From positions 1 through 6,008 of the forward strand of contig CAYYAQ010000227.1 in the NCBI GenBank assembly GCA_964469555.1: DNA of 6,008 nucleotides. The letters are read 5' to 3'. This document shows positions 1 through 5,393 of the stretch, in pieces. Within the stretch, counting starts at the first letter, position 1, and each line of letters begins with the position of its first letter. The stretch comes from CAYYAQ01 sp964469555 (GTDB lineage: Bacteria; Planctomycetota; UBA1135; UBA2386). The notes under the pieces were generated by a model that saw only the letters and a program-made list of their open reading frames with translations, made no database searches and was not told the origin of the DNA. Both the position numbers and the translations under genes were made by a program.

Positions 1-603
1 GCGCTGCTCGAAGAACTAAAGCCGCGCTTCGCCGGCATCGAACGCGCGGACTCGCTGGCCATCGATCCACACAAGTGGTTCTTCCAGCCGATCATCGCGG
101 GCCTCGTGATGACCCGCCGGTCGGAGGTCGAGCACGCTGCGTTTGGCATCGACGTGTCCTACATTCCGACTGGCGACGAACCGGATTCGTTCGTGCGCGC
201 GATCCCGACGTCCCGCCGCAGCAGCGGGTTGATGGTGTGGGCCGGGCTGCGCGCGCATGGTTGGAACCCGATCCGCGACGCCGTGCGCCGCAATATCGAT
301 CAGATGCGGCAACTCGAAGCGCGTTTCGCGAGTGCCGGGTTCCGCGTGTTGCCCGACGGTGAGCTCTCGATCGCCTGCGTGCGGCTCGAGCCGGACGGTC
401 TCTCTAGCGCCGAGGTCGACGCATTGCAGGGCGAGATCGCTGGCCGCGTGGTCGAGTCCGGCGCCGCGTGGTTCTCGACGACGGTGCACGACGGCATGAC
501 GTGGATGCGTTTCAACATCGTGAACCTGCACACGAGGGACGCCCACGTTGCGCGAATCGCCGACGCGGTCATCGCAGCGATGCCCTGCACTGGCCGTACA
601 TGA
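1..603 (+). CDS. PLP-dependent group II amino-acid decarboxylase, C-terminal part (5' end outside window)
   Basis: This frame is open from the first base and ends at TGA 601-603, giving 200 residues of a larger protein. Residues 17-30 read ADSLAIDPHKWFFQ. The PHKW lysine (residue 25, codon 73-75) is the expected Schiff-base lysine that binds pyridoxal phosphate in the group II decarboxylase family (aromatic-L-amino-acid, histidine, glutamate and related decarboxylases; aminotransferase fold type I). Downstream landmarks fit the family: GLVMTRR after the lysine, the segment IPTSRRSSGLMVWAGLRAHG matching the usual 'PT..RR.....W..LR.HG' element, and a C-terminal small domain with MRFNIVNLHTR. 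The reaction would be decarboxylation of an amino acid to an amine in the cytoplasm. Substrate cannot be assigned because the N-terminal substrate-binding half is missing. The ATG at 106 is internal, since coding signal and the PLP motif lie upstream of it. A family member is near certain; the exact enzyme is unknown. Confidence 0.93.
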   Translation, partial: ALLEELKPRFAGIERADSLAIDPHKWFFQPIIAGLVMTRRSEVEHAAFGIDVSYIPTGDEPDSFVRAIPTSRRSSGLMVWAGLRAHGWNPIRDAVRRNIDQMRQLEARFASAGFRVLPDGELSIACVRLEPDGLSSAEVDALQGEIAGRVVESGAAWFSTTVHDGMTWMRFNIVNLHTRDAHVARIADAVIAAMPCTGRT

Positions 604-640
604 AGCGAGTCACGATCGCGATCCATACCTGTAGTCTGGG

Positions 641-853
641 GTGATCGACGGCACGATTCCGGCAGGCGCCTACGAGATTCGGGTCCACCCGAAGCGGTTG
701 GCCACCGCCGCCGCCCGCGCCACGTTTCGTGCCGAACGAGCCGGCGATCCTGGTGCGATACGATGGGTCCGGTTCTTCGTGCGGGGGGTGGAGTTCAAGG
801 TCGGCGAGACGTCCCGAATCGACGTGCGCCTGCCGTCGAAAGTGGGTTATTAG
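641..853 (+). CDS. Small ORF resembling half of a carboxypeptidase-regulatory-like domain; possible gene remnant
   Basis: A 70-codon ORF starts with GTG 641 and ends at TAG 851-853. An in-frame TAG at 632-634 prevents extension upstream, and no clear Shine-Dalgarno sequence precedes the GTG. Codons mostly end in G or C, as in the neighbouring real genes. The protein has the pattern of the second half of a carboxypeptidase-regulatory/Cna-B-like beta-sandwich: GTIPAGAYEIRVHP near the start (compare VPPGDYLLSI in the large gene downstream) and VEFKVGETSRIDVRLP near the end (compare the closing strands of those units). The first strands of the fold (the 'G.VvD..G.pi..A.V.L' part) are missing, and there is no signal peptide. 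It could be a decayed 3' remnant of a gene related to the 1074-4928 gene, or a genuine short protein. The domain resemblance is by eye only. Confidence 0.45.
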   Translation: MIDGTIPAGAYEIRVHPKRLATAAARATFRAERAGDPGAIRWVRFFVRGVEFKVGETSRIDVRLPSKVGY

Positions 854-932
854 CCCGATCCGGCTCGAACTGGGAGTGCACGCTCGTATTCGAGTTGTCC
901 GCATTCCGTAACGGAGTTGCACTGATGGTCGG

Positions 933-974
933 GAACGGTCCATCGCCGGTGTATTCCCCTGCCTGCGACCGTTC
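933..974. repeat. 8-bp inverted repeat in the leader of the large gene
   Basis: GAACGGTC at 933-940 is the exact reverse complement of GACCGTTC at 967-974, with a 26-base spacer. It is the first of three inverted repeats between the small ORF and the large gene. It could form a stem-loop in a transcript that starts upstream of it, or be two half-sites for a regulator. There is no T-run after it, so it does not look like a classic intrinsic terminator. Confidence 0.4.
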
Positions 975-981
975 TGCTGGA

Positions 982-1020
982 TGTGGTTGTTAGACTCGAC
1001 CCGGATCGCTCCCAACCACA
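982..1020. repeat. 8-bp inverted repeat in the leader of the large gene
   Basis: TGTGGTTG at 982-989 is the exact reverse complement of CAACCACA at 1013-1020, with a 23-base spacer. It follows the 933-974 inverted repeat after only seven bases and has the same arm length and a similar spacer. A structured 5' leader or a paired-site operator are both possible; the sequence does not decide between them. Confidence 0.4.
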
Positions 1021-1042
1021 CTCATCAAGTAGGTGAGCCAAC

Positions 1043-1057
1043 TTGAAATCGTTTCAA
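1043..1057. promoter_or_regulatory. Perfect palindrome upstream of the large gene, candidate operator
   Basis: TTGAAA-TCG-TTTCAA is a perfect 6-bp dyad around a 3-base centre. It ends 16 bases before the ATG at 1074 and just before the weak Shine-Dalgarno AGGA (1059-1062). Its position suits a repressor operator or a small RNA hairpin near the ribosome binding site. It is A/T-rich compared with its surroundings. No convincing -35/-10 promoter pair could be identified around it. Confidence 0.4.
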
Positions 1058-1073
1058 TAGGATCTTTGACCAG

Positions 1074-4000
1074 ATGAGAAAGCACCTCTCCCTTCTGTTC
1101 GTTCTCCTCGCCGCCTTCGGCGGTCTCGCGGTCTACGCCCTGCAGGGTGATGATGATTCGTGGGACCCCCCGATCGTTGACAAGATGTCCGCCGACGATG
1201 CGAAGTCGGAAGGGGCAGCGAAGTCGCTGACGGGGGATGCGGCGGCGCGCGAGGTGGTGGAGGCGAGCAACAAGGAGGTCAAGCTCTCGATTCAGGGACG
1301 CGTGGTCGACAAGGCCGGCGCCCCGGTCGCCAATGCCGAAGTCTCCCTGGCTGCGCGGGCAGATTTCCGCTCGTTGTTCAGCAACTCGGAGCGTGGTGAC
1401 CGTGGCGAGCGCCGCGAGCGTGGCGGTCGCGGAGAGAACCCGACGGAACGGACGGATCGCGGTGGTCGGCGCCGCGGCGGGAATCGCACCGGCGATGGTG
1501 AAGATCAAGGTGGTCGCACAGGCCGCGGCGGTCGAACTCGCGGTGGTCGAGGTGGCAGCGGTCGCGACCGTGGTGCTGCCGCAGAAGGCGGCGAGTCCAG
1601 TCGTGACCGCAGGAGTCGCGGTGCGAGCTTCCGAGAAGCGCTACGTCCGCAGAAGATGGCGGGATCCGTCAGGACCGATTCCGACGGTGGATTCGCGCTG
1701 ACCGGCTACGCGCCGACGGGCGGATCTCTTGAGATCCAGGTCGATCACCCGTCGTTCGTCCACAAGTCCGCCCGGGCGCGGATCGAGAAGGACAAGACCG
1801 ATGTGAAGGTCAAGGACATCGTGCTCCAGCGGGCTGCCAATGTCGCGGGCATCGTGGTCGACGAAACTGGCCGCGCAATCGCCAACGCAACGGTCCAACT
1901 GAGGAGTTCCCGACGCAGTCGCAGCCGCGATGGCAACGAAAGCTCCAGCATCGCTGATCTGGCCGAGCGTTTTCGTCGCGGCGGTCGCGGCGGTCGCGGT
2001 GGCGAGCAGGGTGGGAGCCAAGGCGGGGGGCAATCAGGTCAGGGCGGCGAGAGTGGTCGTGGTGGCCGACGCAGTCGTGGCAACCGCGGTGGTGGCGGTT
2101 TAGATCGCAGCAATCTGGAATCGATCCTCGAGGGATTTGGGGGAGGTTGGGGTCGCACTGAGAGAATCGCAGCGGTGGCGACGGATGAGGACGGGAAGTT
2201 CGCGATCTTCCGGGTCCCCGCAGGCGGTTTCACCGCCGACGCGAAGGCCGACAAGCACCTTCCGGGCAAGTCCGACCGATTCGATCTCATCGAAGGCGAC
2301 AACCGCAACGACGTGCGGATCCAGCTCGGGCTCGGTGCCGAGTTGGTGGGCGTGGTCCTGAACAAGAGCGGCGACCCGATCGTCGGCGCCGCGGTTGAAG
2401 CGGCGTGGACGCCTCAGGAGAAAGTGAACGAGGCGGCGAAGACGGGTGAAGCGTCCCCCGCCGCGAACGCAAACCCGAACCCCGACGAAGGCGGACGCCG
2501 GAGTCGGCGAGGTCGCGGTGGATCTCGCGGTGGTTTCGGAGGCCGCGGTGGACTCACCGGTGGTTTTGGTGGCTTTGGCAACCGCGGCGCAGCCAGCCGC
2601 GTCGAAGAACTCACGAAGACCGACAAGGACGGCAAGTTCGTCCTCGACTCCTTGCCTCGTGGTGAGTTCAAGCTGGAGATCAAGCACAAGGACTACGTCG
2701 AATGGGAGGACAGGAAGTTCTCCGTCGCGAAGACCCCCAGCGTCGAGGTGCGGATGGACGGTCGGTTGTTCCTGGTCGGCGTCGTCGTCGACAAGAGCAC
2801 CGGCGAACCTATCGAGAACTACGGCATCGTGGCGCGTTCCGTCCGGGACCGCACCGAGGCCATGAGCCGCATCCGTAGCATGTTCGGTGGTGGAACGGGA
2901 AACGCTCCCGGCGGCGAGAACCAGGCCGGCGGTAGCACCCGGGAAAGTGGTCGCAGTCGTCGCGGCGGCAGGGAGCAGGATCCCGTCCGACAGGCCGAGG
3001 AGGCGACGCGCCGCGCCGAGCGCGAGAAGGTCCGTACGGCCGAGAAGGCGTACATGGTGAGTCGCCTCGGACCGACCGGCAAGGCGCCGGGTCGCATCCC
3101 GAAGCCGACCGAGCACCCGAAGGGTCAGTTCAAGCTCGATAAGCTCGTGCCGGGCACGTACATCATCGATGTGCAGGGCGAGGGCTACGTGAAGATGGCC
3201 ATCGTGCAGGTGAAGCTCGAGACCGGCAAGGAGCATGAGCCGCTCACGCTCGAGTTGCCCCGCGGTGGTCTGATCGAAGGTCAGGTCGTCCACAAGCAGA
3301 CGCGCGAGCCGATCCGGCGCGCGAAGGTCGAGTTGACCCTGCCGTCGCTGACGCCGTCGACCGCAGGGAACACGGCCAGCAACACGGGCCGCGGCGGTCG
3401 GGGCGGTCGCGGTAGTCGTTTCGGTCGCGGTGATCGCGGCTCACGTGATCGAGTCGTCGACGAGGCGCGGACCGACAAGGAAGGCAAGTTCTCGTTCGAT
3501 CGACAGCTCGCCGGCATGTTCGAGGTTCGCGTGTCCATCAGCGACTTCCCCGATCAAGAAGTGACCGCGGTGAACGTGCAGGCTGACCAGGACATCAAGG
3601 ACCTGGTGATCGCCGCCAGACCCGGCGCTCGCGTATTCGGCAGCGTCGTGGATCTCGAGAAGAACGAGCGCGCGACGGTGACGTTCACGCACACCGATGG
3701 CTCGAAGGAAGAAGCGAGGTTCGATCGCCGCAAGGTCGAATACGAGATCAAGGGCCTGAAGGACGGGGCGTACTACGTCATGGTCGAGAAGGGCAGTGGT
3801 CGCAGCGACCGCGGTGGCCGAGGCGGTCGTGGTGGATTCGGTGGATTCGGTGGATTCGGTGGGTTCGGCGGCAGTCGCGGTGGACAGAGCACTGAGCAGA
3901 TCGGCCAGCCCGACATCGTCGTCCGCGATGGTGATGACGTCCGGTTCAACGCGAGCGTGGCCGATCTCGACTACGGTTCCGTGAAGGGTTACATCACGCT

Positions 4001-4928
4001 GAACAACAAGCCGGCGAAGGGCGCTTCGGTCAGGTTGCAGGCGAAGAGCAAGCCGGCGACCGAAGAAGCCACTCCCGCGGACCAGGGCGGTCGCCGTAGT
4101 CGACGTGGCAGTCGCGACCGAGGTCAGAGCTTCTCTGGTCGCGTCGACGATCAGGGTCAGTTCACGATCGAGAAGGTCCCTCCGGGGGATTATCTGCTCA
4201 GCATTACCGCGAGTCGCGGTGGAAGCGACGGCGGTCGCGGCGGTCGCGGTGGCCGCGGCGGTAGTCGTGGAGGCAGCAGTTCGATCTACAAGGAGACAAT
4301 TCGTGTTGACGCCGGTCGCGCGACCGAGACCCGGGTTTCGGTGGCGACGGGTCGTCTGCTGATGACCCTCACGTCGCCGGAAGGCGCCGAGTCTGCACCT
4401 CGAACGACGGTGCTGCTCGCGCTCGCGTCGGAGGCGGCGGAGAAGGATCCCCAGAAGTGGCGTGAGCTCCCGTCCTATTCGCGGCAGCGTCCACGGAGCG
4501 GGAAGATCGACGTGGCGGACTTCAAGATCGGGACGTACGCGTACGCGATCAGCGGTCGCGAAATCAAGACCATCAAGGGTCAACTCACGGTGGCGGCTGG
4601 CAACGAAACCCCGGTCGTCGTGCAACTCGAAAAGGGTGAAGGTGAGGATCTCGGCGGACGCGGTGGCATGGGGCAGTTCTTTGATCGAATGGACAAGAAC
4701 AAGGACGGCAAGCTCTCTGCCGATGAGCTGGGCGAGCGGTTCTCCCAGCGAATGAAGGATCTCGACAAGAATGGCGATGGCGTCCTCGACAAGGCAGAAC
4801 TTGAAGCGATGACCAGCGGCTTCGGTCGCGGCGGCCAGCAGGGCGGCACGCGTGGTGGCGGCAGCAGCCGTGGTGGCGGCACTGGCAGGGGCGGATCGTC
4901 CGGACAAGGCGGCGGTCGGCAGCGCTAG
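1074..4928 (+). CDS. Secreted multi-domain carboxypeptidase-regulatory-like protein with RGG-rich inserts and C-terminal EF-hands
   Basis: This gene encodes 1284 residues from ATG 1074; a weak AGGA (1059-1062) lies 11 bases upstream. Residues 1-22 form a signal peptide (basic MRKH, hydrophobic core, V-Y-A before a likely signal peptidase I cut after A22). There is no lipobox, so it should be exported. About eight beta-sandwich units of the carboxypeptidase-regulatory/Cna-B type follow, at roughly 70-252, 253-418, 419-561, 562-728, 729-848, 849-963, 964-1093 and 1094-1187. A typical unit opens with 'GxVVDxxGxPIxxAxVxL' (GRVVDKAGAPVANAEVSL at 75) and closes with 'TDxDGKFxLxxLPxGxF' (TDKDGKFVLDSLPRGEF at 516). 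RGG/RG-rich inserts interrupt units 1-3 and 5-7. Unit 4 carries a shorter Gly block and a charged helix (632-660). Two canonical EF-hand loops, DKNKDGKLSADE (1207-1218) and DKNGDGVLDKAE (1231-1242), precede a Gly/Arg tail (1250-1284). No cysteine was seen. There is no catalytic motif; a structural, adhesive or matrix role with calcium binding is an inference. The nearest gene on the 3' side is convergent. Confidence 0.95.
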   Translation: MRKHLSLLFVLLAAFGGLAVYALQGDDDSWDPPIVDKMSADDAKSEGAAKSLTGDAAAREVVEASNKEVKLSIQGRVVDKAGAPVANAEVSLAARADFRSLFSNSERGDRGERRERGGRGENPTERTDRGGRRRGGNRTGDGEDQGGRTGRGGRTRGGRGGSGRDRGAAAEGGESSRDRRSRGASFREALRPQKMAGSVRTDSDGGFALTGYAPTGGSLEIQVDHPSFVHKSARARIEKDKTDVKVKDIVLQRAANVAGIVVDETGRAIANATVQLRSSRRSRSRDGNESSSIADLAERFRRGGRGGRGGEQGGSQGGGQSGQGGESGRGGRRSRGNRGGGGLDRSNLESILEGFGGGWGRTERIAAVATDEDGKFAIFRVPAGGFTADAKADKHLPGKSDRFDLIEGDNRNDVRIQLGLGAELVGVVLNKSGDPIVGAAVEAAWTPQEKVNEAAKTGEASPAANANPNPDEGGRRSRRGRGGSRGGFGGRGGLTGGFGGFGNRGAASRVEELTKTDKDGKFVLDSLPRGEFKLEIKHKDYVEWEDRKFSVAKTPSVEVRMDGRLFLVGVVVDKSTGEPIENYGIVARSVRDRTEAMSRIRSMFGGGTGNAPGGENQAGGSTRESGRSRRGGREQDPVRQAEEATRRAEREKVRTAEKAYMVSRLGPTGKAPGRIPKPTEHPKGQFKLDKLVPGTYIIDVQGEGYVKMAIVQVKLETGKEHEPLTLELPRGGLIEGQVVHKQTREPIRRAKVELTLPSLTPSTAGNTASNTGRGGRGGRGSRFGRGDRGSRDRVVDEARTDKEGKFSFDRQLAGMFEVRVSISDFPDQEVTAVNVQADQDIKDLVIAARPGARVFGSVVDLEKNERATVTFTHTDGSKEEARFDRRKVEYEIKGLKDGAYYVMVEKGSGRSDRGGRGGRGGFGGFGGFGGFGGSRGGQSTEQIGQPDIVVRDGDDVRFNASVADLDYGSVKGYITLNNKPAKGASVRLQAKSKPATEEATPADQGGRRSRRGSRDRGQSFSGRVDDQGQFTIEKVPPGDYLLSITASRGGSDGGRGGRGGRGGSRGGSSSIYKETIRVDAGRATETRVSVATGRLLMTLTSPEGAESAPRTTVLLALASEAAEKDPQKWRELPSYSRQRPRSGKIDVADFKIGTYAYAISGREIKTIKGQLTVAAGNETPVVVQLEKGEGEDLGGRGGMGQFFDRMDKNKDGKLSADELGERFSQRMKDLDKNGDGVLDKAELEAMTSGFGRGGQQGGTRGGGSSRGGGTGRGGSSGQGGGRQR
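1389..1622 (+). repeat. RGG/RG-rich insert of unit 1
   Basis: Residues 106-183 of the large protein are almost entirely Arg, Gly, Asp, Glu and Ser, with repeated RGG and RG steps such as GRGGRTRGGRGG. This is the longest of the inserts. It sits between the 'A.V.L' strand and the 'TDSDGGF' strand of the first beta-sandwich unit. Arg codons vary (CGC, CGT, CGG, CGA) and Gly codons vary (GGT, GGC, GGA), so the repeat is old or selected at the protein level rather than a fresh DNA expansion. It is expected to be disordered. Confidence 0.8.
1974..2099 (+). repeat. RGG/Gly-rich insert of unit 2
   Basis: Residues 301-342 hold RRGGRGGRGG, a Gly/Gln/Ser stretch and RGGRRSRGNRGGGG. The block lies in the same loop position as the unit 1 insert. 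Bases 1980-2003 are identical over 24 bases to 4230-4253 in the unit 7 insert, so the two blocks share DNA-level as well as protein-level similarity. The block is flanked on both sides by short predicted helices that contain Phe (IADLAERF before it, NLESILEGF after it). Confidence 0.8.
2490..2588 (+). repeat. RGG/FGG-rich insert of unit 3
   Basis: Residues 473-505 contain GGRRSRRGRGGSRGGFGGRG followed by FGGFGNRG. The insert again falls between the opening 'GxVLNKSGDPIVGAAVEA' strand pair and the 'TDKDGKF' strand. An Ala/Asn/Pro-rich linker (451-470) precedes it. The mixture of RGG and FGG steps resembles the later 3804-3884 block. Confidence 0.75.
3387..3449 (+). repeat. RGG-rich insert of unit 5
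   Basis: Residues 772-792 read as RGGRGGRG followed by SRFGRGDRGS. The insert sits between 'AKVELTLPSLTP' and 'ARTDKEGKFSF', the equivalent loop to units 1-3. It is the shortest of the classical inserts and is preceded by a Thr/Ser/Asn-rich linker (760-771). Confidence 0.75.
3804..3884 (+). repeat. RGG plus (GGF)n insert of unit 6, with a 9-bp tandem repeat
   Basis: Residues 911-937 begin with RGGRGGRGG and continue as a Gly-Gly-Phe run. At the DNA level 3831-3866 is four copies of a 9-mer: GGTGGATTC at 3831, 3840 and 3849, then GGTGGGTTC at 3858 with one change. The near-identity at synonymous positions marks recent slippage expansion, unlike the codon-mixed RGG blocks. In this unit the insert follows the 'AYYVMVEK' strand, a later loop than in units 1-5. 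Confidence 0.8.
4212..4280 (+). repeat. RGG-rich insert of unit 7
   Basis: Residues 1047-1069 contain SRGGSDGGRGGRGGRGGSRG. The insert lies after the 'PPGDYLLSI' strand, matching the loop used in unit 6. The same unit also has a shorter Arg/Gly/Ser insert at residues 1004-1017 in the loop used by units 1-5, so unit 7 carries both insert positions. Bases 4230-4253 exactly repeat 1980-2003. Confidence 0.75.
4821..4925 (+). repeat. C-terminal Gly/Arg/Ser/Gln-rich tail after the EF-hands
   Basis: Residues 1250-1284 of the large protein are a low-complexity tail built of RGG, GGG, SS and Q steps that ends in GGGRQR. It follows directly on the second EF-hand helix. No LPXTG, PEP-CTERM, type IX sorting or transmembrane anchor is visible, so the tail itself gives no known attachment signal. 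Confidence 0.75.
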
Positions 4929-4995
4929 TCGTCGTTTCCATGCAGGTTGGTCACTCGGGATAGGGAGTACTGCTTTCCTCGACCTCGGGCTCAAG

Positions 4996-5032
4996 GCGAC
5001 CGGGCCTGGCGCTCGACGCCTTTGGCAGTCGC
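4996..5032. terminator. Imperfect hairpin between convergent genes, possible bidirectional terminator
   Basis: The gap 4929-5090 holds no gene. Within it GCGAC (4996-5000) pairs with GTCGC (5028-5032), GCC (5004-5006) with GGC (5024-5026), and GGCG (5008-5011) with CGCC (5017-5020) around a CTCGA loop. This gives 12 base pairs with small internal loops. It has no downstream T-run on either strand, so intrinsic termination is uncertain; the location between convergent genes is the main support. Confidence 0.3.
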
Positions 5033-5090
5033 AAGCTGAACCGGTGGCGCCGGACGTCAGCCGCCCGAACCGAGAGAGCTGCACCCCGCG

Positions 5091-5365
5091 TTACCCTTCC
5101 TGCGCGTCGAGTTGCTTGACCAGTCGCTTCAGCGCGATGACGCGGTAGCTCTCGTCCATCCAGCCAGTCAGCAAGTCCATGTCGGTCTTCTCGTCGACGA
5201 TCTTCTTGCCGTTCACGATGACGCCGCGGTGCGTGGAAGTCTTGGTGCTGCTAGATCCGACCTTGGCTTTGGCCTTGGCATCAGACTTCTTCTGGGCGCC
5301 AGCGTCACCGTGTGGATCGCCGGCACCCTGGCGACCGTGGTCGGAGCACTCTGGCTCGGCTTCAT
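5091..5365 (-). pseudogene. Small minus-strand gene with apparent frameshift; product not recognised
   Basis: The frame ending at TAA 5093-5091 is open for 100 codons back to the TGA at 5396-5394, yet has no ATG, GTG or TTG until GTG 5216. Its last part looks coding: nearly all codons end in G/C and it reads GVIVNGKKIVDEKTD, then DLLTGWMDESYRVIALKRLV, with a Lys/Ala-rich linker (KKSDAKAKAK) before it. Upstream of about 5290 the G/C-ending signal moves to the next frame, which offers ATG 5365 (MKPSQSAPTTVARVPAIHTV), 28 bases after the propeller gene's stop. Joining the two frames by one base near 5290 gives a protein of about 91 residues. The end 'ESYR.....KRLV' faintly recalls the C-terminus of MmcQ/YjbR-like proteins, but this is weak. 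Alternatives are a sequencing indel, a real mutation, or a short protein from GTG 5216. Confidence 0.45.
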
Positions 5366-5393
5366 GATCGGACGGGGCAGGCGCCGCGCCTGA

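Noticed and set aside
16..546. 176-codon minus-strand ORF opposite the decarboxylase
   Set aside because: The plus strand carries the PHKW motif and decarboxylase landmarks throughout; the antisense protein is His/Arg-rich and featureless.
614..623. Perfect 10-bp palindrome GATCGCGATC just after the decarboxylase stop
   Set aside because: It has no loop for a terminator hairpin and no T-run; made of GATC/CGCG elements that are common in GC-rich DNA. It is not the HIP1 octamer.
729..993. Overlapping plus-strand ORFs of 60 and 76 codons across the small ORF and leader
   Set aside because: They are Arg/Ser/Cys-rich alternate-frame readings with no domain resemblance, whereas the 641-853 frame has a recognisable beta-strand pattern.
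1389..2588. Repetitive DNA that might suggest a CRISPR array or minisatellite
   Set aside because: The repeats are codon-periodic GGT/CGC/GGC triplets in frame with a protein and have no fixed repeat plus unique spacer structure.
2100..3293. 397-codon open frame on the minus strand, antisense to the large gene
   Set aside because: Same explanation: a long antisense frame is expected in GC-rich DNA with few stops, and the plus strand carries clear repeated domains here.
3441..5084. 547-codon open frame on the minus strand, antisense to the large gene
   Set aside because: It lies opposite the well-supported plus-strand gene, has no domain, and its Thr/Ala/Arg-rich composition is what the complement of Gly/Arg/Ser codons gives. 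It even runs through the EF-hand coding region on the other strand.
5112..5393. Plus-strand ORF of 93 codons (TTG start) ending in a transmembrane-like segment (VTVWIAGTLATVVGALWLGF) and RGRRRA
   Set aside because: Between 5112 and 5290 fewer than half its codons end in G/C, and the segment is the exact in-register antisense of a hydrophilic minus-strand linker, which automatically gives hydrophobic residues. The last 34 codons do have good codon signal, so a truncated gene here is not fully excluded; its stop abuts the propeller stop as TGATCA.
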